Assembly: GCA_013816585.1 (NCBI GenBank)
Contig: JACDEE010000001.1
Span: 325,001-389,000 of the forward strand
Length of the DNA: 64,000 nt
Reading direction: 5' to 3'
Source of the DNA: Sphingosinicella sp.
Lineage (GTDB): Bacteria; Pseudomonadota; Alphaproteobacteria; Sphingomonadales; Sphingomonadaceae
Below, one piece after another: positions 1 to 8,140 of the stretch; positions within the stretch are counted from its first letter, which is position 1, and each line of letters opens with the position of its first letter. The notes beneath the pieces are model-generated. The model searched no databases. It was not told where the DNA came from and saw only the letters and a list, made by a program, of their open reading frames with translations. Position numbers and translations under genes: made by a program.

Positions 1-20
1 GCGGGCGACGTCGCGCCCGC
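1..20 (-). terminator. GC-rich hairpin just after xth
   Basis: Arms GCGGGCG and CGCCCGC form a 7-bp stem with a 6-nt loop, starting a few bases beyond the xth stop codon on the minus strand. It is placed like an intrinsic terminator. The window edge hides whether a U-run follows, so termination is only inferred. Confidence 0.35.
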
Positions 21-23
21 CGG

Positions 24-818
24 TCAAATGGAAAACTCGGTGACCAGGGGCACATGGTCCGACGGTCGGGTCCAGTTGCGGCACAATTCGTGGACATGAT
101 GGCCGGTGGCGAGCTTCGCGACATCGGGGGTCGCCCACATATGATCCAGCCTTCGGCCGCGGTCATTCCTGGTCCAGTCGGGCGACCGATAGCTCCACCA
201 GGTATGCAGCCGTCCCGGGGCCGGATGGAAATGCCGCCCCAGATCGACCCATTCGCCGCTATCCTGAAGCCGGGTGAGCGCTTCGACCTCGATCGGGGTG
301 TGGCTGACGACATTGATCAGCTGCTTGTGGCTCCACACGTCGCATTCGAGCGGGGCGACGTTGAAGTCGCCGACCAGGATGGTCGGGCGCCGGCACGTCT
401 CAGACCAGATTGTCATTCGTTCGATGAAATCGAGCTTCTGTCCGAATTTGGGGTTGACCGTCCGGTCCGGAATGTCGCCGCCGGCGGGTACATAGACGTT
501 TTCAAGCCGGATTCCGCATTCGAGCTGCACGCCCAGATGTCTCGCTTCGCCATTGGCCTGCCAGTCGAACCGGTCATCCTCGCGCATGGGCATCCGGCTG
601 ATGATCGCCACGCCATGATGCATGCGCTGCCCGCACAGCAGGATATGTTTGTAGCCCAGCCGGCGGAACATCGCGTCGGGGAAGTCGCCATCGATGACCT
701 TGGTTTCCTGCAGGCACAATATGTCGGGGCTTTCCTGCGTCAGGAATTGTTCGACGATATCGATCCGTGCGCGGACCGAATTGATATTCCAGGATGCTAT
801 CTTGAGCGTGGAGGACAT
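24..818 (-). CDS. xth: Exodeoxyribonuclease III (AP endonuclease)
   Basis: A 264-aa protein of the endonuclease/exonuclease/phosphatase fold, the usual length for ExoIII. It cuts DNA 5' of abasic sites and degrades 3' ends during base excision repair in the cytoplasm. The family's active-site blocks are all visible: WNINS (Asn11), LQETK (Glu38), GDFN (Asp151, Asn153), RLDHMW (Asp226, His227) and the C-terminal SDHVPL (Asp255, His256). The ATG start gives the typical N-terminus where IASWNINSVRAR begins at once. It is the last gene of a minus-strand series that also contains lolA and ftsK, but a 301-bp gap separates it from lolA, so it probably has its own promoter. The long plus-strand ORF over it is a shadow. 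Confidence 0.95.
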   Translation of the reverse strand: MSSTLKIASWNINSVRARIDIVEQFLTQESPDILCLQETKVIDGDFPDAMFRRLGYKHILLCGQRMHHGVAIISRMPMREDDRFDWQANGEARHLGVQLECGIRLENVYVPAGGDIPDRTVNPKFGQKLDFIERMTIWSETCRRPTILVGDFNVAPLECDVWSHKQLINVVSHTPIEVEALTRLQDSGEWVDLGRHFHPAPGRLHTWWSYRSPDWTRNDRGRRLDHMWATPDVAKLATGHHVHELCRNWTRPSDHVPLVTEFSI

Positions 819-1119
819 GAGCTAGCCTCTAATGGGCGCATTCCTGACTGTCGACATTGACCTTGCTGGGGCATGGTCGAGAGAAGTGAATTGGAGCCAT
901 TCATGATTAGGCCCCCGCTCCGGGGGCGTGGAGCGAGGGCCAACCAAGCGTTTGTTACGCGAGGCCAATCACGAAACCGATCCGGGCAACAGGGGGAAAC
1001 CCGACAGGAGGATTCGCGATTGTAGCCTTTCTATTATTCCTATCATCCTGTCCGAAGGATGAATGGGGCGGGTGTTTTTTCGGCGGTTTTCCGCCACAAA
1101 CCCGCCTTAATTGAACTGC
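819..1119. other. 301-bp intergenic region, no gene seen
   Basis: This gap lies between xth and lolA, both on the minus strand. It holds a perfect hairpin at 911-927 (GCCCCCG, 3-nt loop, CGGGGGC) and a nested inverted repeat at 1067-1106. The only sizeable ORF is a 40-codon plus-strand frame rich in Arg and Gln with no resemblance to a protein. The xth promoter should lie in the first part, but I see no convincing -35/-10 pair. Confidence 0.6.
1067..1106 (-). terminator. Nested hairpin downstream of lolA
   Basis: Outer arms GGCGGGT and ACCCGCC enclose a second hairpin with arms GGCGG and CCGCC around a 4-base loop. It starts 14 bp beyond the lolA stop codon. Neither strand has a U-run directly after the stem, so it is a candidate for 3'-end structure or weak termination, not a canonical terminator. 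Confidence 0.3.
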
Positions 1120-1740
1120 CTATTTTTTGCGGGGGTCGACATAGCGGAACTGGCTGTCGGCGATCGCTACGTTGAACCTCTGGCCGGACAGCCTCACCGT
1201 GGTGCGGTTATTCTGGCTGTCTAGCATGGTCCAGCCCTGCAGCATCAAGCCTGCCGGAGCGCTGGCGACCTTGGCGAAGGCCATCGTGATGCGCCCGAAT
1301 TCGGGGCGGCGCGGATCGCGCGCCTCGACCAGCACCACCCGGGGGTCGGTATTGGGTACGACCTTGGCGAAGCGGGCGAGATCCTGGTTGGGGTTGAGCA
1401 ATACCGAAAGCGGCGAATTGCCGATCGGCCAGCTTTGCACCTGCTTCACCTGATAATCGACCATGGTCAGCGACTTGCCGTTTGCGACCACCAGCATCGG
1501 CACGTTCTTGCCGTACTGGAACCGGATCTTGCCCGGGCGCTTCAGGAAAAGCTGACCGTTCAGCGTCTGGCCGCGCCGGTCGGTCTGGGTGAAACTCGCG
1601 GTCATCGTGCCGACCGCGCGCAGATGCTGCTGCACCTGGGCAAGCTGCGGCGACTGGGCCTGCGCCGTCACCGGCGCCGGCACGAGGCCGGTCAGCATGA
1701 CGGGGGCTGCAACAAGGGCGAGCGCTGCGAAACGCTTCAT
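1120..1740 (-). CDS. lolA: Outer-membrane lipoprotein carrier protein LolA family
   Basis: A 206-aa periplasmic protein. Members of this family carry lipoproteins from the LolCDE transporter to the outer membrane. The track ORF starts 28 codons too early; the ATG at 1740 is preceded by GGAGATAA and opens a clear signal peptide (MKRFAALALV..., probable cleavage after TAQA near residue 27). The mature part has the LolA-type pattern: MTASFTQTDRRGQTLNGQLF, then KRPGKIRFQYG near residues 67-77, and LSVLLNPNQ in the middle. It lies 89 bp downstream of ftsK on the same strand, a common alphaproteobacterial order. Some LolA-like paralogues have other client molecules, so the exact substrate is assumed from the family. 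Confidence 0.88.
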   Translation of the reverse strand: MKRFAALALVAAPVMLTGLVPAPVTAQAQSPQLAQVQQHLRAVGTMTASFTQTDRRGQTLNGQLFLKRPGKIRFQYGKNVPMLVVANGKSLTMVDYQVKQVQSWPIGNSPLSVLLNPNQDLARFAKVVPNTDPRVVLVEARDPRRPEFGRITMAFAKVASAPAGLMLQGWTMLDSQNNRTTVRLSGQRFNVAIADSQFRYVDPRKK

Positions 1741-1829
1741 ATTTATCTCCGCTGATTGTTTGGACCGGGATATGAGGTTGCCGCTTTTAATGTCCACTGA
1801 ACCTGTCTGTTCCCTTAGGTTCATTTGCG

Positions 1830-4145
1830 TCAGATTGGGCGGCCTTCGGTATCGACCAGCACTTCGCGCCTTCCGACATGGTCGGGCGAGCTGACAATCC
1901 CGTCCTTTTCCATCCGCTCGATCAGCCGCGCGGCATTGTTATAGCCGATGCGCAACTGGCGCTGAATATAGCTGGTCGAGGCCTTCTGGCTTTCCGCGAC
2001 GGTCTGCACCGCCTTGCGATAGAGCTGGCTGTCGGCATCGTCCTCTCCGGTCGGCTGGCCTTCGAACATATAGCCGCCATCCTCGGGCTCCTCGGTCACC
2101 GCCTGATTATATTCGGGCGTGCCTTGCCCGCGCCAGTGATCGGCCACCGCGCGCACTTCCTCATCCGACACGAACGGCCCGTGGACGCGCACGATCTGCT
2201 TGCCGCCCGGCATGTACAGCATGTCGCCCTTGCCCAGCAGCTGCTCGGCGCCCTGCTCGCCAAGGATCGTGCGGCTGTCGATCTTGGACGTGACGGAAAA
2301 ACTGATCCGGGTCGGAAGGTTGGCCTTGATCACGCCGGTAATGACGTCGACCGAAGGCCGCTGCGTCGCCATGATCAGGTGGATGCCTGCCGCCCGCGCT
2401 TTCTGCGCCAAGCGCTGGATCAGGAATTCGACTTCCTTGCCGGCGGTCATCATCAGATCGGCCAGCTCGTCCACCACCACCACGATCTGCGGAAGCACTT
2501 CGAAATCGAGCTCTTCATTTTCGTAAAGCGGCTGTCCGGTGTCGGGATCGTAGCCGGTCTGCACCCGGCGGCCGAGCGGTTGCCCCTTGGCCTTGGCCTC
2601 GCGCACCTTGGCGTTGAAGCTGGAAAGTTGGCGGACGCCGACCGACGCCATCATCCGATAGCGTTCCTCCATCTGCTCGACTGTCCATTTGAGCGCTCGG
2701 ATCGCCTTGGCGGGTTCGGTCACCACCGGTGACAGCAAATGGGGGATGTCGTCATAGATGCTGAGCTCCAGCATCTTGGGATCGATCATGATCATCCTGC
2801 ACTGCTCGGGCGTCAGCCGGTAGAGCAATGAAAGGATCATGCAATTGAGGCCGACCGATTTGCCCGATCCGGTGGTTCCCGCGACCAGCAGATGCGGCAT
2901 CGGCGCCAGATCGGCGACCACCGGGTCGCCGGCAATATTCTTTCCCAGGATCAAGGGGAGTGAGGCCACCTGATCCTCGAACGCGTGGCTGGCCACCAGT
3001 TCGGACAGGGTCACCATCTCGCGCTTGGCGTTGGGAAGTTCGATTCCGATCACGCTGCGTCCGGGAATGGTGGCGACGCGGGCGGAAAGCGCGGACATGT
3101 TGCGCGCGATGTCGTCCGCAAGCTGGATCACCCGGCTCGCCTTGATCCCGCTTGCCGGCTCCAGTTCGTACATGGTGACGACCGGCCCGGGGCGGACCTC
3201 GACTATCTCGCCCTTGACCGAGAAATCATCCAGCACCGATTCGAGCAAGCGGGCATTCCGCTCAAGCGCTGCCTTGTCGAGCGCCACATTGACCTGCGGC
3301 GGCGGCGGGGTGAGCAAGTCGATCGTCGGCAGTACATAATTGTCGCCGAGCGCGAGCGACGGCTGGCGTTCGCGCGCCGGACGCTTGCCCTGATTGGGCT
3401 TGGCGCGGTCGGCGATGATCGTGCGGGCGGGCTGCGATTCGGTGATCAGCGTCCGGGCGGGCCGGTCCTCGGGCTCCTCCAGCGCATCCTCTTCATCGTC
3501 ATAGAGTGCCTGGCGCTCGGCCCTCTCGCGCCGACTGAACATCCATTTGCGCTCCTCGGGACGGAGGCCGAGGCCCAGATACCAGATGAGCAGGCCGGAA
3601 AGCCCCAACAGGGCGACCACCACCACCCGGAACGGCTCGGCGATGCTCGGCTCGCCAATCTGAGCAATGCCCAATTCGATGAGCCAGGCGATCCAGAGCC
3701 CGAAGGCGCCGCCCCAGCCGGCCGGAAGCCCGTTGACCGCGCCGCCGATCAGCAGGGCGATCGCGGTTCCCGTCAGAATGATTCCGAGCAATGTGAGCAG
3801 CAAGGCGCGCAGCCAACGGCCGACACGCGCACCCCGGGAAAGCCGCGCTGCCAGGACCAGGATCACAGGAACGATCAGGCCCGCGCCGGGCCCCCAGAGG
3901 GTCAGCAGCAGATCGGAAGAAAAGGCGCCGCCCGTGCCCATCCAATTGTTTACCGGGCCGGCAGCGGAAGTGTTGATCGCCGGGTCGCTCGGCCGATAGC
4001 TGACCAGGGCCAGCAAGCCGACGACCGACAGGATCGCAAGCGCCGCGCCGCCAAGCAGCGAGCCCGATCTCTTGACCCCTCGATTGAGGCCGTTCCGCCA
4101 CCCCGCCAGCTTGGCTGGCCGGTTCCGGCGCGTCGATGTTGCCAT
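1830..4145 (-). CDS. ftsK: DNA translocase FtsK
   Basis: A 771-aa septal DNA pump that moves chromosome termini and activates XerCD at dif sites during division. The N-terminal 200 residues carry about four to five hydrophobic segments. A charged linker (DDEEDALEEPEDRP) follows, then the alpha/beta motor with Walker A GTTGSGKSVG near residue 421 and Walker B VVVVDELADLMM near 558. The last 65 residues form the winged-helix gamma domain (SYIQRQLRIGYNNAARLIERME) that reads KOPS polarity. The linker is short, so the protein is nearer SpoIIIE size than E. coli FtsK. The ATG at 4145 is followed by a basic stretch before the first membrane helix. ubiH diverges from it across 147 bp. Confidence 0.97.
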   Translation of the reverse strand: MATSTRRNRPAKLAGWRNGLNRGVKRSGSLLGGAALAILSVVGLLALVSYRPSDPAINTSAAGPVNNWMGTGGAFSSDLLLTLWGPGAGLIVPVILVLAARLSRGARVGRWLRALLLTLLGIILTGTAIALLIGGAVNGLPAGWGGAFGLWIAWLIELGIAQIGEPSIAEPFRVVVVALLGLSGLLIWYLGLGLRPEERKWMFSRRERAERQALYDDEEDALEEPEDRPARTLITESQPARTIIADRAKPNQGKRPARERQPSLALGDNYVLPTIDLLTPPPPQVNVALDKAALERNARLLESVLDDFSVKGEIVEVRPGPVVTMYELEPASGIKASRVIQLADDIARNMSALSARVATIPGRSVIGIELPNAKREMVTLSELVASHAFEDQVASLPLILGKNIAGDPVVADLAPMPHLLVAGTTGSGKSVGLNCMILSLLYRLTPEQCRMIMIDPKMLELSIYDDIPHLLSPVVTEPAKAIRALKWTVEQMEERYRMMASVGVRQLSSFNAKVREAKAKGQPLGRRVQTGYDPDTGQPLYENEELDFEVLPQIVVVVDELADLMMTAGKEVEFLIQRLAQKARAAGIHLIMATQRPSVDVITGVIKANLPTRISFSVTSKIDSRTILGEQGAEQLLGKGDMLYMPGGKQIVRVHGPFVSDEEVRAVADHWRGQGTPEYNQAVTEEPEDGGYMFEGQPTGEDDADSQLYRKAVQTVAESQKASTSYIQRQLRIGYNNAARLIERMEKDGIVSSPDHVGRREVLVDTEGRPI

Positions 4146-4208
4146 GACCCCGTGCCCTAAATGTTCCGCTTTGGCTTAATGCGCCCTGCCGGACTCCCCG
4201 GTCAAGCT

Positions 4209-4272
4209 TTTGGTCGGGCACAACCTTGGTCGCTCTGACCTTTGGTCTCTCTGGTGCTTGGCCTTGCACGCT
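4209..4272. repeat. Four 16-bp iterated TTGGTC repeats upstream of ubiH
   Basis: TTGGTC occurs at 4210, 4226 and 4242, and TTGGCC at 4258, each exactly 16 bp after the previous one. Each is preceded by T or C. The array lies in the divergent ftsK/ubiH spacer and ends 20 bp before the ubiH ATG. The constant spacing suggests a protein-binding array or a small tandem duplication; no regulator is identifiable. Confidence 0.6.
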
Positions 4273-4292
4273 GGCATCGCTAGGGTGGAAAA

Positions 4293-5513
4293 ATGGATCG
4301 CGCCGACGTCATCATCCTGGGGGGAGGCCTGGTCGGCCTGACTTTGGCCATCGCGCTCGACCGCCATGGGCTTTCCAGCATCGTCATCGATCCCGCCGAT
4401 CCGGAAAAGCAACTGGCGCCCGCTTATGACGGCCGCGCCACCGCGGTCGCCAGTGCATCCTATCGAATGCTGGAGGCGATCGGCGTGGCCGAACGGCTCG
4501 AAGGCGAAGGCTGCCCGATCCGCCAGATACGGGTCAGCGACGGGCTGGAGCCGGGCGGCTTGCTGTTCGATCCCGCCGAGGGTGACGATCCGCTGGGGAT
4601 GATGTTCGAAAATCGCCGGCTGCGCGGGGCGTTGCGCGATTGCGCGCTCGCGGCGAAAAACGTGACCTTGCTGATGCCGGGCCGGGCCGCCGAGGTGGGT
4701 CGCGACGGCAGCGGGGTCAGGATCGCGCTGGAGGATAGCCGGGTCGCCGCCGCGCCTTTGCTGATCGGCGCCGAGGGCCGCAATTCGCCCACGCGTCAGG
4801 CGGCGCAGATCCCACTCGCGCGCTGGAGCTACGACCATGTCGCGATCATCGCCACGGTCACGCATGAGAGGTCCCATGAAAATGTGGCCTATGAAATCTT
4901 CTATCCGGCGGGTCCGTTCGCTATCCTGCCGATGCTTTCCGCCGAGGAGCGTCTTTCGCGCTCGGCAATCGTCTGGTCGGTTTCGGCTAAGGATGCTCCC
5001 GCCATATTGGACCTTCCCGAGCGCGCCATGGCCGGAGAGATCGAAAAAAGGATGGGCGGATTCCTGGGGCATGTGTCGCTCGCCGGACCGCGCGCCAGCT
5101 ACCCGCTCGGCTTTCACCATGCCGCGACGATCACCGCCGAGCGCCTCGCTTTGGCGGGCGACGCCGCGCACGGCATTCATCCGATCGCGGGCCAGGGGCT
5201 CAACCTGGGGTTCCGCGACGCCGCGGCGCTGACCCAGGTGTTGGTGGAAGGCGCGCGGCTCGGCATGGATCTTGGCGATGCGCAATTGCTCGCTCGCTAT
5301 GAACGGTGGCGCAGTCTCGACACCTTCATGGTGGCCGCCTCCACCGATGCGCTGACCCGGCTTTACGGAATTCCGGGCCGCACGGCTTCCGCGGTTCGCC
5401 GCTTCGGGATGGGCGCGGTGCAAAGGATCGGGCCGTTGAAGAACCGGCTGATGGCCGAAGCGCGCGGCGAAACGGGCGACCTTCCCTTATTGCTGCGCGG
5501 TCTTCCTATTTAG
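4293..5513 (+). CDS. FAD-dependent ubiquinone biosynthesis hydroxylase (UbiH/UbiF/UbiL family)
   Basis: A 406-aa flavoprotein monooxygenase that hydroxylates the aromatic ring of ubiquinone precursors using FAD, NAD(P)H and O2. The FAD-binding Rossmann motif is at the very N-terminus ([17 protein letters not shown], residues 6-22). The central DG-type region and the C-terminal [22 protein letters not shown] block near residue 288 are diagnostic of the UbiH/COQ6 group. Which ring position it modifies cannot be read from the sequence, because alphaproteobacteria use UbiL, UbiM or broader-specificity enzymes. The ATG at 4293 follows AGGGTGGAAAA. The spacer upstream holds an unusual array of 16-bp repeats. 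Its 3' end overlaps the convergent Trm112-like gene by 4 bp. Confidence 0.92.
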   Translation: MDRADVIILGGGLVGLTLAIALDRHGLSSIVIDPADPEKQLAPAYDGRATAVASASYRMLEAIGVAERLEGEGCPIRQIRVSDGLEPGGLLFDPAEGDDPLGMMFENRRLRGALRDCALAAKNVTLLMPGRAAEVGRDGSGVRIALEDSRVAAAPLLIGAEGRNSPTRQAAQIPLARWSYDHVAIIATVTHERSHENVAYEIFYPAGPFAILPMLSAEERLSRSAIVWSVSAKDAPAILDLPERAMAGEIEKRMGGFLGHVSLAGPRASYPLGFHHAATITAERLALAGDAAHGIHPIAGQGLNLGFRDAAALTQVLVEGARLGMDLGDAQLLARYERWRSLDTFMVAASTDALTRLYGIPGRTASAVRRFGMGAVQRIGPLKNRLMAEARGETGDLPLLLRGLPI

Positions 5514-5695
5514 GCGTCCGGATTCAGCCGCCTTGCTTCCTCGACCAGCATGATCGCGGCGCCATCGCGGATCGGAAAGGCAAGGCCCGCCGTCTCCGAT
5601 ATCAACTCCTGAGCTTCTGCGTCGTAGCGCAGCGGCTTCCGCGTCACCGGGCAAACCAGCACTGACAGCAATTTTTCGTCGAGCGCGCGGTTCAT
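5510..5695 (-). CDS. Trm112 family protein
   Basis: A 61-aa small protein with the Trm112p pattern: [16 protein letters not shown] at the N-terminus and [19 protein letters not shown] at the C-terminus. Eukaryotic Trm112 activates several methyltransferases; the bacterial homologues are believed to be similar partner proteins, but their targets are mostly unknown. Only one of the usual zinc-ligand cysteines is left (VCPVT), common in bacterial members. The start ATG overlaps the stop of the upstream Lon-domain gene by 4 bp, so both are probably translated together in the operon thioredoxin-TPR, Lon-domain, Trm112. Confidence 0.9.
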   Translation of the reverse strand: MNRALDEKLLSVLVCPVTRKPLRYDAEAQELISETAGLAFPIRDGAAIMLVEEARRLNPDA

Positions 5696-6321
5696 TGCAG
5701 CGTCTCGCTCCCGTCGGCGCCTCCCGGGATCATGCGTTGGAACTGCATGAACTGGACCAAAAGGTCGGCGCGGGCGGCAAGGTCCTCCGCTTCGAGCAGC
5801 GCCTGCTTCGATCCGACGTCCAGCGGCGCGATCTGGGCGATGCCGTTCACCAGCATCTCGTCGTCCAGGCGCGATACCGCATCCCAGTCGACCGAATAAC
5901 CGAGCGCATCGGCATAGCGGCGGGATTCGCGTTCCACGTCGGCCCGCTGGATGCTGGCCAGCGGTTCGGGGTCCGCTTCATCGGCAAAACCCCCGCGGTC
6001 GGCATCAACCATCCGATAGGGCTTCTCGTCTTCGACCTCGCGCTTGATCCGGAAGCGGCGAATTCCCTGCAGGACGATGTTGAAACGCCCGTCGTCCAGC
6101 TCTTCGTTACTGGATATCGTGCCAAGGCAGCCGATTTCGAACAGCTCCGGCGGCTCGACCCGATCGCGCGGCTGCACCATCGCGATCAACTTGTCTCCGG
6201 CCAGGGCGTCGCGCACCATGGCAACATAACGCGGCTCGAAGATATGCAGCGGCAATTGGGTCCGCGGGAACAGCAAGGCGCCCGCCAAAGGAAAAATCGG
6301 TACGCGCAGCAGCCTGCTCAT
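5692..6321 (-). CDS. Lon protease substrate-binding (LON N-terminal) domain protein
   Basis: A 209-aa protein consisting of the ATP-dependent Lon protease N-terminal domain alone, without AAA or protease domains. The start at 6321 ([19 protein letters not shown]) is chosen over the 46-codon-longer track ORF because the domain pattern begins here; the extra residues overlap the upstream gene in another frame and are low-complexity. The motif [18 protein letters not shown] near residue 25 and the GxxG turn near GCLGTISS are typical. Function of stand-alone members is unknown; binding of unfolded protein or a ubiquitin-ligase-like adaptor role has been suggested. It sits between a thioredoxin-TPR chaperone and Trm112, which fits a proteostasis context. 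Confidence 0.9.
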   Translation of the reverse strand: MSRLLRVPIFPLAGALLFPRTQLPLHIFEPRYVAMVRDALAGDKLIAMVQPRDRVEPPELFEIGCLGTISSNEELDDGRFNIVLQGIRRFRIKREVEDEKPYRMVDADRGGFADEADPEPLASIQRADVERESRRYADALGYSVDWDAVSRLDDEMLVNGIAQIAPLDVGSKQALLEAEDLAARADLLVQFMQFQRMIPGGADGSETLQ

Positions 6322-6340
6322 CGGGATTCGATGAAGAGCA

Positions 6341-7249
6341 TCAGGTGAACAGGATCGCGGACAGCCGTCGGCGTTGCGTCGACACCCACGGATCTTCCAG
6401 CCCGACCACTTCCAGCAATTGCAGCAGGCGCTTGCGCGCGGCGCCCTCGTTCCAGTCACGGTCGCGGGCGATGGTTTCGAACAATTGATCCGCGGCGCGT
6501 TCGCGGTCGGCGCCCATCAACGCCCCGGCTAGCTCATAGCGTGCCTCATGATCTTCGGGGTTGGCGGCGATACGGAGTTCGAATTCACTGGTATCGACGT
6601 CAGCCGGGACTGCAGTGGCCAGTTCCAGCGCCGAACGCGCGCGCGTAATGGCGGGATCATTGGCAAGGCTTTCGGGAATCGAATCGAGAAAACCCGTCGC
6701 TTCGTCCACCTGCCCGGCCGCGATCATGGCGCGCGCAAGACCGGAAAGCGCCTCGGCATTGGCCGGCGCCATTTCGACGATCTGCTGAAATATCCCGATC
6801 GCACGCTCGCCGTCGCCGCCCGCCAGCACTTCTTCGCCCATGGCGATCAACGGCTCGATCTCGGCCTCCAATTGCTGTTCTTCACCCTCGACCGGGATCT
6901 GCGCCAATATCTGGTCGAGCATGCGGGTAAGCTGCGCTTCGGTGCGGGCCGACGTCATGTCGGCGAGAAGCTGCCCCTGGAAAATGGCGTAGACGGTCGG
7001 GATGGACCGCACGCGAAACTGTGCGGCGATGACCTTGTTTTCATCGACGTTGACCTTGACCAGCTTGACGCCCTTGGCCGCATAATCGGCGGCGACTTTT
7101 TCCAGCAATGGGGTCAATTGCTTGCAGGGTCCGCACCATTCCGCCCAGAAATCGACAATCACCAGCGACGACATGCTGGGTTCGACCACTTCGGTCCGAA
7201 AACTTTCAAGCGCTTCCTTTTCAGCGGCACTCATGCCCAGGGTCGCCAC
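6341..7249 (-). CDS. Thioredoxin-TPR protein (CnoX/YbbN-like co-chaperone)
   Basis: A 302-aa cytoplasmic protein with an N-terminal thioredoxin domain (residues about 10-120, active site WAEWCGPCK near 36-44) and a C-terminal tetratricopeptide region (about 140-300). This is the architecture of CnoX/YbbN, which hands oxidised or unfolded clients to GroEL and DnaK. Unlike E. coli CnoX, where the site is SxxC, a full CGPC redox pair is present, so it may also reduce disulfides. The TPR part carries FQQIVEMAPANAEALSGLARAMIAAGQ as one clear repeat. It is the first gene of a three-gene minus-strand operon. The tRNA-Gly gene lies about 155 bp upstream, pointing the other way. Confidence 0.92.
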   Translation of the reverse strand: MATLGMSAAEKEALESFRTEVVEPSMSSLVIVDFWAEWCGPCKQLTPLLEKVAADYAAKGVKLVKVNVDENKVIAAQFRVRSIPTVYAIFQGQLLADMTSARTEAQLTRMLDQILAQIPVEGEEQQLEAEIEPLIAMGEEVLAGGDGERAIGIFQQIVEMAPANAEALSGLARAMIAAGQVDEATGFLDSIPESLANDPAITRARSALELATAVPADVDTSEFELRIAANPEDHEARYELAGALMGADRERAADQLFETIARDRDWNEGAARKRLLQLLEVVGLEDPWVSTQRRRLSAILFT

Positions 7250-7403
7250 GTTTCACTCTCCAATATTTGCGGTCGGCAGCTCCCTATGTGGGATGGCGAA
7301 CCCATCTGCCAAGCCCGCCTTATGGGGGTTGCGGCCCCAAGGGCCCCATGCTAACCGCCCGCCACTTGATCGGCCGCTCGCAGTTTGCGGCACGATCCGC
7401 CGA

Positions 7404-7478
7404 GCGGGCGTAGCTCAGGGGTAGAGCACAACCTTGCCAAGGTTGGGGTCGAGGGTTCGAATCCCTTCGCCCGCTCCA
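7404..7478 (+). tRNA. tRNA-Gly (anticodon GCC)
   Basis: A complete cloverleaf with encoded CCA. The acceptor stem is GCGGGCG with CGCCCGC; the anticodon stem CAACC/GGTTG encloses TTGCCAA with GCC as anticodon; the T arm reads GAGGGTTCGAATCCCTT. Two track ORFs crossing it (ending in SGRRDSNPRPQPWQGCALPLSY and starting SSGVEHNLAKVGVEGSNPF) are classic tRNA translation artefacts. The AT-richer accessory cassette begins about 200 bp downstream, and tRNA 3' ends are usual integration sites, but I found no second copy of the tRNA 3' end after the cassette. Confidence 0.98.
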
Positions 7479-7656
7479 GAATTTTAAACAAAATGGTGCA
7501 AACCAACCGATGGTTGGATTTTGCTGGTCATTGCCGCGGTCTCCTCCCCCGAAATCATCCACCTCAGTTCACCGCCATCCGGCCAGCTCGGATCCCCTTG
7601 CGTTTAGCGGATTGCTAACACCTCCGTTTTTGCTTCACGAGAGTTCACTATTAATC

Positions 7657-7682
7657 TATATAGTTTAGAGCGGAACTATATA
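7657..7682. promoter_or_regulatory. Inverted repeat overlapping the MerR start codon
   Basis: Arms TATATAGTT and AACTATATA are perfect 9-bp inverted copies separated by 8 bp, and the right arm includes the A of the ATG. A dyad of this size is a suitable operator for a dimeric HTH protein, and its position over the translation start suggests autoregulation of the cassette. No strong SD lies upstream (only GCGGA). The regulator has not been shown to bind here; this is inferred from position. Confidence 0.55.
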
Positions 7683-8140
7683 TGAGAAGCGGCTTACTTC
7701 AGGGATATAACGTCCAAACGGTCGCGGCGCTCGCCGGGCTCACGCCGCCAATGGTGAATTACCTTTGTCGGCAAAAGCTGATACAGCCGAGTCTGTCCAA
7801 GCAGCGCGGCCGCGGTCGGCCGCTGAGCTACAGCTTCGGTGATATCGTCATGTTGCGAGTAATCGCTCGCCTTTTGAACTCTGGTGTCTCGGTTGAGCGT
7901 GTGCGGAAGGCGTTTACAGCGCTCCGCAAACACCATCCGGCCATAACACCGACCACTCTCCCGGCTCGCTACCTAATTACTGATGGGAAGAGTGTCTTTC
8001 TGTCGGACGGAAAGGCTCAACTCGAAGAGCTAGACGGGCGAGGCCAGATGTCCTTTGCATTCGTTTTAGAACTTTCCACGATTCGCGATGAAGTCTTGCA
8101 GGAGGCTAAAAAGCGCGAGCTACGATTGAGGAGTGCGTGA
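7682..8140 (+). CDS. MerR-family HTH transcriptional regulator
   Basis: A 152-aa DNA-binding protein. Residues about 8-75 form a MerR-type winged helix (YNVQTVAALAGLTPPMVNYLCRQKLI, then YSFGDIVMLRVIARLLNSGVSVERVRKAF). The C-terminal half (YLITDGKSVFLSDGKAQLEELDGRGQMSFAFVLEL) matches a short MerR subgroup often seen next to small toxin-antitoxin or accessory genes. There is no cysteine-rich metal-binding tail. It is the first gene of the four-gene accessory cassette; its TGA overlaps the ATG of the next gene (TGATG). Codons are more AT-rich than in neighbouring genes, which suggests acquisition by transfer. The inverted repeat over its start codon is a likely autoregulatory operator. Function as cassette repressor or activator is inference. 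Confidence 0.8.
   Translation: MRSGLLQGYNVQTVAALAGLTPPMVNYLCRQKLIQPSLSKQRGRGRPLSYSFGDIVMLRVIARLLNSGVSVERVRKAFTALRKHHPAITPTTLPARYLITDGKSVFLSDGKAQLEELDGRGQMSFAFVLELSTIRDEVLQEAKKRELRLRSA

Noticed and set aside
911-927. GCCCCCG/CGGGGGC hairpin as a terminator
   Set aside because: No T-run on either side, and it is too far from either gene end to assign.
2985-4160. 391-aa plus-strand ORF opposite ftsK
   Set aside because: Arg/Gly/Asp/Gln-rich shadow frame typical of GC-rich antisense strands; ftsK on the other strand is unambiguous.
4176-5423. 415-aa minus-strand ORF opposite the ubiquinone hydroxylase gene
   Set aside because: Low-complexity shadow with His/Arg/Gly bias and no family pattern; the hydroxylase frame has all motifs.
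7320-7618. ORFs 7320-7562 (minus) and 7385-7618 (plus) containing RRDSNPRPQPWQGCALPLSY and SSGVEHNLAKVGVEGSNPF
   Set aside because: Both are the well-known translation artefacts of a tRNA gene; they lie across tRNA-Gly.
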